From the NCBI RefSeq assembly GCF_019351405.1, contig NZ_JAHWZX010000011.1:1-64000 (forward strand): a stretch of 64,000 nt of DNA, written 5' to 3'. Each line of letters begins with the position of its first letter. The stretch's first letter is position 1. Shown in pieces: positions 7,377 through 16,983 of this stretch. Under the pieces are notes generated by a model that worked only from the letters and a program-made list of their open reading frames with translations, made no database searches and was not told the origin of the DNA. This DNA is from Stakelama flava. Lineage in GTDB: Bacteria; Pseudomonadota; Alphaproteobacteria; Sphingomonadales; Sphingomonadaceae. Position numbers and translations under genes: made by a program.

Positions 7377-8171
7377 TTACCAGAAGATATCGTACACGAC
7401 GTCGACGACGATGCCGCTGCGAATATCGACCAGTAGCGCATCGTTATAATAGCGCACCCAGCGATATGGGCCATAGGCGGGCGGCAGGCGATAATAACCC
7501 GGATCGCCGATCCAGTAATTCTGTCCGAACAATACCGAACCCAGCGTCACGCCGATTGAAAAGCGACGATATCCGTAATTCCATCCGCGCGGCGAATAAT
7601 AACGCGGCAGATGATAGGCATAGCGGTTGCGCGCGCGGTAATCGCGCCAGTCATAGCGATTGTCGTGACGCCAGCCATTGTCCCAGCGGCCGCGATCGCC
7701 CCGATTGCCCCGATCGCCCTGCCATCCATATCGGTCGCCGCGGCGGTCGCCGTTCCAGCCATAGCGCTGCCCCTGACGGTCGTTACGAATGTTGCGGTTG
7801 TCGTCATCGCGATATCCGCGTTGGCTGTCGCGCCGATCATCGCGACGGTCGCGATAGTCCGCGCGCTCGCTGCGGCTGCGCGTATCAGGCGTCGTATCGC
7901 GCCGGTCGGGGCGCTGGGTGTACCGGTTGTCCTGCGCGCCGCGGTCGGTTTGCCTGTATGCCGCTCGCGGATCGCGCTGCACCTCTACCCGGTCGGCGCT
8001 GGGACGACGGTTGGCGGAGGGCGGGGCGCGATGGGTGGCGCCGCGTTCCCTGTCGCCACGAGTCTGGGCGGTTTGCGCAGGGGCACCGCGATCGGATCGC
8101 TCCCGCGCGGAAACGGCGACCGGCGCCAGCGCCGTGGCTGCGATCAGGGCCACAAAAATATGCTTCTTCAT
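7377..8171 (-). CDS. RcnB-like periplasmic protein
   Basis: The 264-residue protein starts with a clean Sec signal peptide (MKKHIFVALIAATALAPVAV, cleavage near SARER). A central low-complexity region of about 120 residues follows, dominated by Arg, Asp, Tyr, Gly and Asn. The C-terminus contains the RcnB signature (VRYYNDALLVDIRSGIVVDV). RcnB proteins are periplasmic and in enterobacteria affect nickel/cobalt homeostasis; sphingomonad homologues with long Arg/Asp repeats are common and their role is not settled. No rcnA or metal efflux gene is adjacent. Confidence 0.8.
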   Translation of the reverse strand: MKKHIFVALIAATALAPVAVSARERSDRGAPAQTAQTRGDRERGATHRAPPSANRRPSADRVEVQRDPRAAYRQTDRGAQDNRYTQRPDRRDTTPDTRSRSERADYRDRRDDRRDSQRGYRDDDNRNIRNDRQGQRYGWNGDRRGDRYGWQGDRGNRGDRGRWDNGWRHDNRYDWRDYRARNRYAYHLPRYYSPRGWNYGYRRFSIGVTLGSVLFGQNYWIGDPGYYRLPPAYGPYRWVRYYNDALLVDIRSGIVVDVVYDIFW

Positions 8172-8264
8172 TTCGTGCTCTCCGCTGACCGGCGCATGCC
8201 GGTGTAAGTAAAGACGGGTATGCGCCTGCGGGGCTGAGCCGTGGCTGAATTGCGTTGAAAGCTG

Positions 8265-8828
8265 TCAGTCAGCTTTGTCGACGTCTTCTCTCTGTCCGGC
8301 ACGCATTGCGGGGACGCTGCGTGCCGCCCCGCTTTCGTCGGTTCCGGGCCGGGGCGGCGGTTCGACCCGTTCGTCGCCGCGTGCGATCCGTGCCGCCCGA
8401 CGGATCGCATCGGTAAGCCGGGGATAGATGCCGCAGCGGCAAAGGTTCGAAATGGCCTCGGCAATCTCCGTTTCGCCCGGATCGTGCTTTTCCCGCAGCA
8501 ATGCTGACGCCGCCATGACGATACCGGGGATGCAATAGCCGCATTGCGAAACGTTCGAAGCGATCAGCGCCTGCTGGACCGGATGGCTGCGATCGCGCGA
8601 CAGTCCTTCGATCGTCGTGACGAACGTGCCCTCGATCGCGCCGATCGTTACCTGGCAGGACCGGACGGCCTTGCCGTCGATATCGACGGTGCACGCGCCG
8701 CATTCCCCCGTGCCGCAGCCATATTTGGTGCCGGTAAGGTTGGATGCGTCGCGCAGCGCCCATAAGAGTGGCGTTTCCGGGTCCATGTCATAGGCAACCG
8801 GCTGATTGTTGACCGTAAAGCGCGTCAT
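8265..8828 (-). CDS. 2Fe-2S small subunit of a molybdenum hydroxylase (IorA/CoxS-like), orphan
   Basis: The 187 residues hold two [2Fe-2S] domains. The plant-type cluster has C38, C43, C46 and C58 (YGCGTGECGACTV); the second has C96, C99, C130 and C132 (QCGYCIPG and LCRCGIYPR). This is the electron-transfer subunit of xanthine-oxidase-family enzymes such as isoquinoline 1-oxidoreductase. A tail of about 35 residues rich in Pro, Arg and Glu extends beyond the usual end. The molybdopterin-binding large subunit that normally follows is absent; the neighbours are an RcnB-like gene and a class II aldolase 50 bases upstream on the same strand. Confidence 0.88.
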   Translation of the reverse strand: MTRFTVNNQPVAYDMDPETPLLWALRDASNLTGTKYGCGTGECGACTVDIDGKAVRSCQVTIGAIEGTFVTTIEGLSRDRSHPVQQALIASNVSQCGYCIPGIVMAASALLREKHDPGETEIAEAISNLCRCGIYPRLTDAIRRAARIARGDERVEPPPRPGTDESGAARSVPAMRAGQREDVDKAD

Positions 8829-8878
8829 CCCGCCCGTTTAGCGCGAGCGGGCGGCAAGGCAAAGCGGATGCGATATCG

Positions 8879-9640
8879 TCAATTGCGCCAGCCGGTATCC
8901 GTCCGGTCGACCAGGCGAACCATTGCATCGAAATCGGCCTTACCCGGCCCGCCGGGAACTTGCGCCTTGAACAGATCGCGCTGATGCACCGCGACAACAT
9001 CGTCCGAAACCTGAAGCGGGGTGCCCATTGCGGCGGTGGCAAGCTGAATTTCGCATGCGCGTTGCAGCGCCCAATGCTTGATGAACGCCTCCGGCACGGT
9101 GCGCCCCATCACCAGTATGCCATGGTTGCGAAGAAGCATGATGCGGCGATCGCCCAGATTGGCGATCAGCCGCTGGCCTTCCTCGGTGCGGACCGTCACG
9201 CCTTCGAAATCGTGATAGGCGATCTGACCGGCGAAATTGCAGGCGTAGAAATTGATCGGCTTCAGTCCGCCTTCCACCGAACTTACCGCCATGCCCGCGG
9301 TGGTGTGGGTGTGCGCGATGCAATGGGCGTCCGGCAAGTGCCGGTGAAAGACCGAATGCTGGGTGAAGCCGGCGAGATTGACCGGGTAGGGATTGTCGTC
9401 CAGCTTGTTCCCGTCGATGTCGATCTTGACGAGGTTTGATGCGCAAACTTCGCTGAAATGCAATCCGAACGGGTTGATCAGGAACGCGCCTTCCTCACCC
9501 GGCACTTTCAGCGTGATATGATTATAGATCATTTCGGACCAGCCGAGCATGTCGAATACCCGATAGCAGGCGGCGAGTTGCTGACGCGCCTCCCACTCGG
9601 CTTCGTGCATGCCGGTCTTTTGCACAGCGGCGGTCGCCAT
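8879..9640 (-). CDS. Class II aldolase/adducin-family protein
   Basis: The 253-residue protein matches the class II aldolase fold of AraD/FucA-like epimerases and aldolases. Zinc ligands are visible in HCIAHTHTTAG and in the later MLLRNHGILVMG motif. The start at 9640 has a GGAGAGGATA ribosome site; a longer frame upstream is not needed. It is a leftward neighbour of the orphan 2Fe-2S subunit and is divergent from an enoyl-CoA hydratase. Many such proteins in proteobacteria have no known substrate, so no reaction is assigned. Confidence 0.85.
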   Translation of the reverse strand: MATAAVQKTGMHEAEWEARQQLAACYRVFDMLGWSEMIYNHITLKVPGEEGAFLINPFGLHFSEVCASNLVKIDIDGNKLDDNPYPVNLAGFTQHSVFHRHLPDAHCIAHTHTTAGMAVSSVEGGLKPINFYACNFAGQIAYHDFEGVTVRTEEGQRLIANLGDRRIMLLRNHGILVMGRTVPEAFIKHWALQRACEIQLATAAMGTPLQVSDDVVAVHQRDLFKAQVPGGPGKADFDAMVRLVDRTDTGWRN

Positions 9641-9711
9641 TATCCTCTCCATTCGTATAGATATTTTATAGATGACAAAGTATCGCAGATCGCTGAGAGG
9701 ACGGCAAACCA

Positions 9712-10497
9712 ATGAATGACGATCCGATTTTGCTGCGCGAACACCATGAAGACGTGCTGGTGTTGACGTTGAACCGCCCGGATCGGCTGAATGCTGCGCC
9801 ACCCGCGATGTTCGACCGGCTGCGTGAGGCGCTGGGCGAACTCGATGGCGCGCGCGCCGTGGTTGTTCAGGGATCGGGGCGCGCATTTTGCTCGGGTGCC
9901 GATATCGGCGACGGCAGCGCAGGCACAGATGATCCGCAGGCTGCGGTTCGCAACGCGCTCAACGATCATTACAATCCGGCCATTCAGGCGATTTTCGATC
10001 TGGATGTGCCGGTGGTGACGGCGGTGCAGGGTGCGGCTGCGGGTATCGGGTGCAGCCTCGCGCTTGCAGGCGATTTCTGCATTGCCGCCAGTTCGGCGTA
10101 TTTCCTGCAGGCATTCGTGAATATCGGGTTGGTACCCGATGGCGGGGCGAGCTGGATGCTGCCGCGGCTGGTGGGGCGATCACGCGCAATAGAGATGATG
10201 ATGCTGGGGGAACGCATACCGGCGGAGCGGGCGCTTGATTGGGGAATGATCCATCGCATGGTGTCCAGCGATGTCCTTGAACAGGAAGCGCTTGCCTTTG
10301 CCCAGCGGCTGGCGGCCGGCCCGACGGTCGCGCTTGGCCTGATGCGGCGTGATATCAGCTACGCCATGGACCATTCGCTGACCGAGGCAATGGCGCATGA
10401 GGCGGAAAGCCAAGGCATCGCGCGCGGAACCGCGGATTCGGCCGAGGGTGCACAGGCTTTCATCGAAAAGCGCAAGCCTGATTTTCGCGGTAAATAA
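9712..10497 (+). CDS. Enoyl-CoA hydratase/isomerase family protein
   Basis: The product is 261 residues, the normal crotonase length. The oxyanion-hole segments are SGRAFCSGADIG and GAAAGIGCSLALAGDF, and FVNIGLVPDGGASWMLPRLVG carries the Asp typical of PaaG/PaaB-like members. The family hydrates or isomerises acyl-CoA thioesters in the cytoplasm. It stands alone, 71 bases from the divergent aldolase gene, so its specific substrate cannot be inferred. Confidence 0.9.
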   Translation: MNDDPILLREHHEDVLVLTLNRPDRLNAAPPAMFDRLREALGELDGARAVVVQGSGRAFCSGADIGDGSAGTDDPQAAVRNALNDHYNPAIQAIFDLDVPVVTAVQGAAAGIGCSLALAGDFCIAASSAYFLQAFVNIGLVPDGGASWMLPRLVGRSRAIEMMMLGERIPAERALDWGMIHRMVSSDVLEQEALAFAQRLAAGPTVALGLMRRDISYAMDHSLTEAMAHEAESQGIARGTADSAEGAQAFIEKRKPDFRGK

Positions 10498-10662
10498 GCC
10501 ATTTCTCTATTGTGAACGCGCGCGTTTCGGATTATCGGGCGGCCATGCTGCGGCGCAAAATCGGCCTGGTTCGTGGATATCGGATGGCTTGGGCGGCGCG
10601 GCCCGTATATTTGTTCAACGCCGCGGCTGGTGGCCGGCTTCGCTGAAAAGGGACTTTCTTCC

Positions 10663-11913
10663 TTGCAACGCAATCGCTCCTCGCTCGGATATTTTCCGAT
10701 TCGCCGCGTGGTCCGGCTGACGGCCCCTGTTCTTGCCTGCGCGCTGCTCGCTTCTTGCGGTTCGTCGGACGATCAGGCGGGGCAAGCCGGTCAAGGGCAG
10801 GGACAAGGCGGAGCGCCGGTTCCTGTGGGCGTCGTGACCGTCAAACAGGCCAATGTTCCGCTGATCACCGATCTTGCCGGGCGCACCAGCGCGTATGAAA
10901 GCTCCGAAGTGCGGCCGCAGGTGTCGGGAGTCATCCGCAAACGGTTGTTTACCCAAGGGTCGATCGTGCGCGCCGGGCAGACCTTGTACCGGATTGATCC
11001 CGCGCCTTACGAAGCTGATGTGCAGCAGGCGCAGGCCAATCTGCAAAGCGCGCAGGCGACGCTGAAAGCGGCGAAAGTGAAGGCCGACCGATACGAACCG
11101 CTCGCGAAGATGCAGGCGATCAGCCAGCAGGATTATACCGATGCGCAGGCGCAGGCGAATGAAGCCGCAGCCTCCGTCGCACAGGCCAAGGCAGCGTTGC
11201 GCACCGCCAAAATCAACCTCAACCGTACCACTGTTCCCGCGCCGATAACGGGACGGATCGGCCGGTCGGTGGCAACGGTGGGTGCGTTGGTGACCGAGAA
11301 CCAGTCAGACGCGCTGACGACCATCCAGCGGCTCGATCCGATCTATGTCGATATCCGGCAATCGAGCGGCGACATATTGGCGCTGCGCCGTGCGCTGGGG
11401 AAGGGCGACACCGTGGCGTCCAAAGCGAATGTTCGCCTGACGCTTGAAGATGGCGAGGATTACGGCAGGGTCGGCACTGTCGATTTCGCTGAACCCACTG
11501 TCGATGAAAGCACCGGCACGGTAACGCTGCGCGCGACCTTCCCCAATCCCGAAGGGCTGTTGCTTCCGGGCATGTACGTCACCGCGCATATCGCACAGGC
11601 GATCCAGCGCGATGCCATCCTTGTCCCGCAACAGGGCGTGACCCGCGATCCGAAGGGCAACGCGACGGTGCTGGTCGTGGGCGATGGCAACAAGGTGGTT
11701 TCGCGCTCCGTGAAGGCGCCGCGCACGCAAGGTGCCTATTGGGTGGTGACCAGCGGTCTCAATCCCGGCGACAAGGTGATCGTGCAGGGCACTGCCAAGG
11801 TGCGGCCGGGGCAGCCGGTTAAGCCCGTCCCTGCCGATACGCCGCAAAAACTGACCACTGGCACAAAGGGTGCGGGCGGCGGCGGCAATTCCAGCGCCGG
11901 GGCCGGGAGCTGA
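10663..11913 (+). CDS. RND efflux periplasmic adaptor (MexA/AcrA type) lipoprotein
   Basis: This membrane-fusion protein links the inner-membrane pump to the outer-membrane channel. A lipobox is visible in LTAPVLACALLASCGSSDD, followed by a Gly/Gln-rich linker. The order is then the lipoyl half-motif (EVRPQVSGVIRKRLFTQGSI), a coiled-coil hairpin rich in Ala and Gln, the second lipoyl half (TTVPAPITGRIGRSVATVGA) and beta-barrel domains. The TTG at 10663 is chosen because it yields a short signal peptide preceded by AAAGGGA; an ATG at 10573 or a GTG near 10708 are alternatives. The pump gene follows after 7 bases. Confidence 0.88.
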   Translation: MQRNRSSLGYFPIRRVVRLTAPVLACALLASCGSSDDQAGQAGQGQGQGGAPVPVGVVTVKQANVPLITDLAGRTSAYESSEVRPQVSGVIRKRLFTQGSIVRAGQTLYRIDPAPYEADVQQAQANLQSAQATLKAAKVKADRYEPLAKMQAISQQDYTDAQAQANEAAASVAQAKAALRTAKINLNRTTVPAPITGRIGRSVATVGALVTENQSDALTTIQRLDPIYVDIRQSSGDILALRRALGKGDTVASKANVRLTLEDGEDYGRVGTVDFAEPTVDESTGTVTLRATFPNPEGLLLPGMYVTAHIAQAIQRDAILVPQQGVTRDPKGNATVLVVGDGNKVVSRSVKAPRTQGAYWVVTSGLNPGDKVIVQGTAKVRPGQPVKPVPADTPQKLTTGTKGAGGGGNSSAGAGS

Positions 11914-11920
11914 CGCCGCC

Positions 11921-14900
11921 ATGTTATCGCGTGTATTCATCGAACGGCCGATTTTCGCCTGGGTCGTCGCCATCATCGTCATGCTGCTTGGCGCGGGTGC
12001 GATCTATACGCTGCCGATCGCACAATATCCGGATGTTGCGCCGCCGCAGGTGAACATCCGCGCCACCTATCCCGGCGCTTCGGCGGAAACGCTCGAAAAC
12101 AGCGTAACCCAGGTGATCGAACAGCAACTGACCGGCATTGACGGGCTGATCTATTTCAGTTCCTCGTCCAGTTCGCGCGGACAGGCGACGATCACGGCCA
12201 CGTTCGAAAAGGGTACCGATCCCGACATTGCGCAGGTGCAGGTGCAGAACAAGGTACAGCAGGCGGTGCCGCGCTTGCCGCAGCAGGTTCAGCAACAAGG
12301 GCTGACGGTTACCAAATCGAACCCCGACTTCCTGTTGATCATCGCGGTGTATGACAAGACCGACCAGCGCACCAATCAGGATGTCTCGGATTATCTGGTT
12401 TCGAATCTTCAGGACCCGCTTGCCCGCGTAAGCGGTGTGGGAGAAACCCAGGTTTTTGGTTCGCAATATGCCATGCGCATCTGGCTCGATCCGGCCAAGC
12501 TGAACAGCTACAGCCTGGTTCCGGGCGATGTCATATCAGCGATTCAGGCGCAGAATGCCGAGGTCGCGGCGGGTGAGATCGGCGGTCAGCCGATGCCCGA
12601 CAGTCAGATGCTGAACGCCACGGTGACCGCGCAATCGCGCCTCCAGACGCCGGAACAGTTCGCCAACATCATCGTAAAGACCGAGCAGACCGGCGCGACG
12701 GTGAAGCTGAGCGATGTCGCCCGCGTCGAACTGGGTTCGGAAAGCTATGGTGTTACCAGCCGGGTCAACGGGCACCCGGGCGCGGGCATTGCCATATCGC
12801 TTGCTCCCGGCGCGGATGCGCTGAGCACCGCCGCAGCGGTGAAGGATAAGGTGTCCGAACTGGCCAAGGGGTTCCCGCAGGGACTGGAAGTCGCATATCC
12901 GCGCGACAGCACGACCTTTATCAAGCTTTCCATCGAAGAAGTCGTCAAAACGCTGATCGAGGCGATCATCCTCGTCATCATCGTAATGTTCGTCTTCCTG
13001 CAGAACTGGCGGGCGACGTTGATCCCGTCGATCGCGGTGCCGGTGGTGCTGCTCGGCACCTTCGCGATCCTTGCCGGGTTCGGATTTTCGATCAACACCA
13101 TGACATTGTTCGGGCTGGTGCTGGCGATCGGCCTTCTGGTCGACGACGCAATCGTCGTGGTCGAAAATGTCGAACGATTGATGGATGAAAATCCCGATCT
13201 TACCCCGCGTGAGGCGACGATCGAATCGATGCGCGAGATACAGGTCGCGCTGGTGGCAATCGCGCTGGTATTGTCGGCGGTGTTTCTGCCGATGGCGTTT
13301 TTCGGCGGGTCGACGGGCGTTATCTATCGCCAGTTTTCGGTGACCATCGTCTCGGCGATGGCGCTGTCGGTCGCGGTCGCGCTGATCCTGACGCCTGCGC
13401 TGACCGCCACGATGCTGAAGCGCAGGACTGACGAGGACGAACGCGGCAGCTGGCTGGACCGCCACGTTCCGGCGGTGAGCCGCCGAATGCATGCCTTTCA
13501 TGCATGGTTCAACAACGGGTTCGAAACGCTGAGCGACAAGTACAGCAATTCGGTCCGCACCGTGGTCGACCGCAAATTCATCTTCCTCGTCATCTACGCG
13601 CTGGTCGTTGGCCTGCTGGTCATCCTGTTCATGCGCCTTCCCACCGGCTTTCTGCCGACCGAGGATCAGGGCAGCGCGTTCATCCAGTATCGCCTGCCGC
13701 CGGGCGCCACCGCCGCGCGCAGCGACGAGGTTGCCCGCGCGATAGAGAAATATATGCAGGAGGAGGAGGCCGATAATATCGACACCTTCTTCACCGCGAC
13801 CGGTTTCGGCGGTGGTGGTGGGTCGGGCGGCCAGAATATCGGTATCGCCTATATGGCGCTTGCCGACTGGTCCGATCGCAAGGGTTCCGAAAACAGCGCT
13901 TCGGCTATTGTCGGTCGCGCCGGCAAGGCGTTGGCCGGCATTCGCGACGCGCAGGTATTCGCACTGGTGCCGCCGGCGATCCGTGGGCTTGGCGACAGCA
14001 GCGGCTTCACGATGGAGCTTCAGAACACCAGCGGGATGAGCCACGACGCATTCAACGCGGCCCGCGACAAATTGCTGGGCGCGGCGAATCAGGATCCGAA
14101 ACTCGTCGGCGTGCGCCCCAGCGAATTGCCCGACGTCCCCACGCTGCATGTCGATATGGACCAGCAGAAGCTGAACGTGCTTGGCCTGGACCAGTCCAGC
14201 GTGAATACCACGCTGTCGACCGCCTGGGGCGGCACATATGTCAACGATTTCATCGATCGCGGCCGGGTGAAGCGGGTATATGTTCAGGGCGATGCGCCGT
14301 ATCGCGATGACCCAAGCGATCTGTACCAATGGTATGCCCGCGCGTCCGATGGACAGATGGCGCCGTTTTCTTCCTTCGCGAAGACCTCGTGGGATCAGGC
14401 GCCGACCGCATTGTCCCGCTTTGAGGGGCAGCCTTCGTTCGAAATTCAGGGTTCGGCAGCGCCGGGCGTGAGTTCGGGCGATGCGATGGCGGAGATTTCC
14501 AAGCTCGCGGCCAAGATACCCGGAACCTCGATCGCATGGTCGGGCATCAGCTATCAGGAGCGCCTGTCCTCCGGTCAGGCCCCGCTGCTGTACGGCATGT
14601 CACTGCTCGTCGTTTTCCTGTGCCTTGCCGCGCTGTATGAAAGCTGGTCGATTCCCGTGGCGGTGCTGCTCGTCATCCCGCTCGGGCTGGTGGGCGCGGT
14701 CTTCGCGGTAACGCTGCGCGGGCTGGAGAATGACGTATATATGCAGATCGGCCTGCTGACGACGATGGGCCTTGCCGCCAAAAACGCGATTTTGATGATC
14801 GAATTCGCCGAACAGGCGGAAAAACAGGGCAAGCGCGTGATCGACGCCGCTTTGGAAGCAGCGCGCATCCGGCTTCGTCCTATCCTGATGACCAGCTTCG

Positions 14901-15121
14901 CCTTTATCTTCGGTGTGCTGCCGCTGGCGATTTCCACCGGCGCGGGTGCCGAAAGCCGGGTGGAAATCGGTACGGCGGTGATCGGCGGTATGCTCACGGC
15001 AACGATCCTCGCCATCTTCTACATCCCGCTCTTCTTCGTACTGGTCCGGCGCGGCGTGCGCGACGGACTGAAGGCGCTGCGTGAAGGCGGTCATCGTACC
15101 GACAGCGAGGCGAATACATGA
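11921..15121 (+). CDS. RND multidrug efflux permease (HAE1 family)
   Basis: The product is 1066 residues, the normal size for AcrB/MexB homologues. The N-terminus MLSRVFIERPIFAWVVAII is the canonical first transmembrane start. The proton-relay helix carries the paired aspartates in GLVLAIGLLVDDAIVVVENVER, and the second half has LLTTMGLAAKNAILMIEFAE with the conserved lysine. Two large periplasmic loops follow TM1 and TM7. A longer frame upstream overlaps the adaptor gene; the ATG at 11921 is preferred. It works with the genes on both sides as a tripartite drug/proton antiporter. Confidence 0.96.
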   Translation: MLSRVFIERPIFAWVVAIIVMLLGAGAIYTLPIAQYPDVAPPQVNIRATYPGASAETLENSVTQVIEQQLTGIDGLIYFSSSSSSRGQATITATFEKGTDPDIAQVQVQNKVQQAVPRLPQQVQQQGLTVTKSNPDFLLIIAVYDKTDQRTNQDVSDYLVSNLQDPLARVSGVGETQVFGSQYAMRIWLDPAKLNSYSLVPGDVISAIQAQNAEVAAGEIGGQPMPDSQMLNATVTAQSRLQTPEQFANIIVKTEQTGATVKLSDVARVELGSESYGVTSRVNGHPGAGIAISLAPGADALSTAAAVKDKVSELAKGFPQGLEVAYPRDSTTFIKLSIEEVVKTLIEAIILVIIVMFVFLQNWRATLIPSIAVPVVLLGTFAILAGFGFSINTMTLFGLVLAIGLLVDDAIVVVENVERLMDENPDLTPREATIESMREIQVALVAIALVLSAVFLPMAFFGGSTGVIYRQFSVTIVSAMALSVAVALILTPALTATMLKRRTDEDERGSWLDRHVPAVSRRMHAFHAWFNNGFETLSDKYSNSVRTVVDRKFIFLVIYALVVGLLVILFMRLPTGFLPTEDQGSAFIQYRLPPGATAARSDEVARAIEKYMQEEEADNIDTFFTATGFGGGGGSGGQNIGIAYMALADWSDRKGSENSASAIVGRAGKALAGIRDAQVFALVPPAIRGLGDSSGFTMELQNTSGMSHDAFNAARDKLLGAANQDPKLVGVRPSELPDVPTLHVDMDQQKLNVLGLDQSSVNTTLSTAWGGTYVNDFIDRGRVKRVYVQGDAPYRDDPSDLYQWYARASDGQMAPFSSFAKTSWDQAPTALSRFEGQPSFEIQGSAAPGVSSGDAMAEISKLAAKIPGTSIAWSGISYQERLSSGQAPLLYGMSLLVVFLCLAALYESWSIPVAVLLVIPLGLVGAVFAVTLRGLENDVYMQIGLLTTMGLAAKNAILMIEFAEQAEKQGKRVIDAALEAARIRLRPILMTSFAFIFGVLPLAISTGAGAESRVEIGTAVIGGMLTATILAIFYIPLFFVLVRRGVRDGLKALREGGHRTDSEANT

Positions 15122-16632
15122 AACGGCTAATCGCATTCCTGACCGCCGGATCGCTGCTGGCCGGCTGTTCGATGGAGCCGAGCTATGTCCGCCCCGATGC
15201 GCCGATCCCCGCATCCTGGCCACAAGGGGACGCCTATCTGAAGCAGTCGGAGCGTGGCCTCGCCTCGGTCGATTTCGAACAGGTGTTCGCCGATCCGCGC
15301 CTGCAATCGCTGATCGGGCAGGCGCTGATCAACAATCGCGACCTTCGCGAAGCGGCGGCGAACATCGCTTCGGCACGTGCGCAATATCGGATTCAGCGCG
15401 CCGACCTGCTGCCCACGATCAGCGCCTCGGCGGGATCGACCACCTCCAACGGCTCTACCAGCAGCTATGCAACCAGCGGCAACGGTACGGGAACGGGCTC
15501 GGTCACGGCCGATAATGGCGGTGACGACACGCAAACCTATTACACCGCCAATGTCGGAACGACATCGTTCGAAATCGACCTGTTCGGCCGCGTGCGCTCG
15601 TTGAGCGACGCCGCGCTGAATCAGTATTTCGCAACCGAGGCGGCTGCCCGTTCGACGCGTCTGGCGCTGGTCGGCGACATCGCGACCGGCTGGGTCACCT
15701 ATGGTGCGGATAAAAGCCTGCTCGCCATCGCGCAGGATACGCTGGAGAGCGCGCAGAAGAGCGTCGAACTGACGCGTGCGCGCCTGCAGGGCGGGGTCGC
15801 GCCGCGCACCGATCTGCGTCAGGCCGAAACGGTCGCTGAACAGGCGCGGGCCGACCTTGCGCAACAGCGCACGGCGCTGGCGCAGGACATCAACCGGTTG
15901 CGGCTGCTGATCGGCGCGGATTTCGATACCGATGCCTTGCCCGGTTCGATCGACGATGCGACGGCAAAGCTGGGTGATGTGCCTGCGGGACTGGATTCCA
16001 GCGTGCTGCTGCGCCGGCCCGATGTGGTTCAGGCCGAATATCAGTTGCGGTCGATGAATGGTCAGATCGGCGCTGCGCGCGCTGCGCTGTTTCCCACCAT
16101 TTCGCTGACCGCGCTGGTCGGGATCGCGAGCGATTCGCTGTCGGGCCTTTTCGATGGCGACAACTTCACCTGGCAGGTTTCGCCCAGCGCTACCTATTCG
16201 ATTTTCCAGGCAGGGGCCGCGCGCGCAAATGTCGCGCAGGCGGAAGCGGAACAGCAGGCTGCGCTCGCAACCTATGAAAAGACCATCCAGACCGCGTTTC
16301 GCGAAGTCGCCGACGCGCTGGCCCGGCGCGGCACGATCGACGATCAGGTCGCGGCGGTTCGTGCGTTGACCGACGCGACCCAGGATACCTACAATCTGGC
16401 ATTTGCCCGGTACAGGGGCGGCATTGACACCTTTCTGGCGACGCTCGACGCGCAGCGGTCGCTATACTCCGCACGGCAATCGCTGGTGCAGGTGAAACTC
16501 ACCCGCGCGACCAATCTTGCCACGCTGTATCAGGCGCTTGGCGGCGATTCGACGCTGGTCGCAACGGCCAACGGCCCGGTCGCCCCCGAAACAGCCGGGG
16601 ATGCAGCTGGCGCATCAGGCGAGCAGCAATAA
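15118..16632 (+). CDS. Outer-membrane efflux channel (NodT/OprM family) lipoprotein
   Basis: The 504-residue protein begins MKRLIAFLTAGSLLAGCSME, a type II signal with a lipobox Cys, followed by the SYVRPDAPIPASWP motif usual in NodT-family channels. Two OEP repeats with long coiled-coil helices follow. It is the exit duct for the pump. ATG 15118 overlaps the pump stop (ATGA), so the three genes are one translationally coupled operon. A linker in the first half is unusually rich in Ser, Thr and Gly (SGNGTGTGSVTADNGGDDTQ). Confidence 0.95.
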   Translation: MKRLIAFLTAGSLLAGCSMEPSYVRPDAPIPASWPQGDAYLKQSERGLASVDFEQVFADPRLQSLIGQALINNRDLREAAANIASARAQYRIQRADLLPTISASAGSTTSNGSTSSYATSGNGTGTGSVTADNGGDDTQTYYTANVGTTSFEIDLFGRVRSLSDAALNQYFATEAAARSTRLALVGDIATGWVTYGADKSLLAIAQDTLESAQKSVELTRARLQGGVAPRTDLRQAETVAEQARADLAQQRTALAQDINRLRLLIGADFDTDALPGSIDDATAKLGDVPAGLDSSVLLRRPDVVQAEYQLRSMNGQIGAARAALFPTISLTALVGIASDSLSGLFDGDNFTWQVSPSATYSIFQAGAARANVAQAEAEQQAALATYEKTIQTAFREVADALARRGTIDDQVAAVRALTDATQDTYNLAFARYRGGIDTFLATLDAQRSLYSARQSLVQVKLTRATNLATLYQALGGDSTLVATANGPVAPETAGDAAGASGEQQ

Positions 16633-16983
16633 TCGCATCAGCCATAGCGGGCGGGGCGCATCATCGGCAGGTGCCGGGCGTTCGCGGACCGGCCGCTTTT
16701 CGCTCAACACTACGCTGCCCACGCTTTGCAGTGCCGATTGCGCCGGCCGCCTGCGCCGCTTGCCACCGATCATCGGAAGCCGCCGACCAAAGTCGCTGGG
16801 CACCGCATGGCGGCGATATCCGGTGGCCCACACAACGCGATAGCCATGCGGCACCCTGCGCCATGGCCCTTCCTGCCGGATGACATCATGGCCGCAGCGC
16901 GTGCAGGTGGAGAAATAATAGCCCTCGTTCCAGGTGATGAACGTCGATGGCGTATGCCCCGTCAGCATGCAGCGCAGGGTCAT
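16615..16983 (-). CDS. Small Cys-containing hypothetical protein
   Basis: The 122-residue protein has an N-terminal segment with four possible metal ligands (MTLRCMLTGHTPS and YFSTCTRCGHDVIR), resembling a zinc ribbon. A basic middle and a hydrophobic C-terminal tail (PLWLMRLLLLA) follow. Its ATG overlaps the stop of the MraZ-like gene (ATGA, 16980-16983), so the two are translated together. Its tail overlaps the end of the efflux channel gene by 18 bases, convergently. I do not recognise a named family. Confidence 0.6.
   Translation of the reverse strand: MTLRCMLTGHTPSTFITWNEGYYFSTCTRCGHDVIRQEGPWRRVPHGYRVVWATGYRRHAVPSDFGRRLPMIGGKRRRRPAQSALQSVGSVVLSEKRPVRERPAPADDAPRPLWLMRLLLLA

Noticed and set aside
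8830..8854. CCGCCCG/CGGGCGG hairpin after the class II aldolase gene as a terminator
   Set aside because: The stem is short with an 11-base loop and no T-run, and the next gene on the strand follows at once, so read-through is likely.
12536..14329. 597-codon open frame on the minus strand
   Set aside because: It lies wholly inside the RND pump gene on the opposite strand, is rich in His/Arg/Asp as GC-rich antisense frames are, and has no family resemblance.
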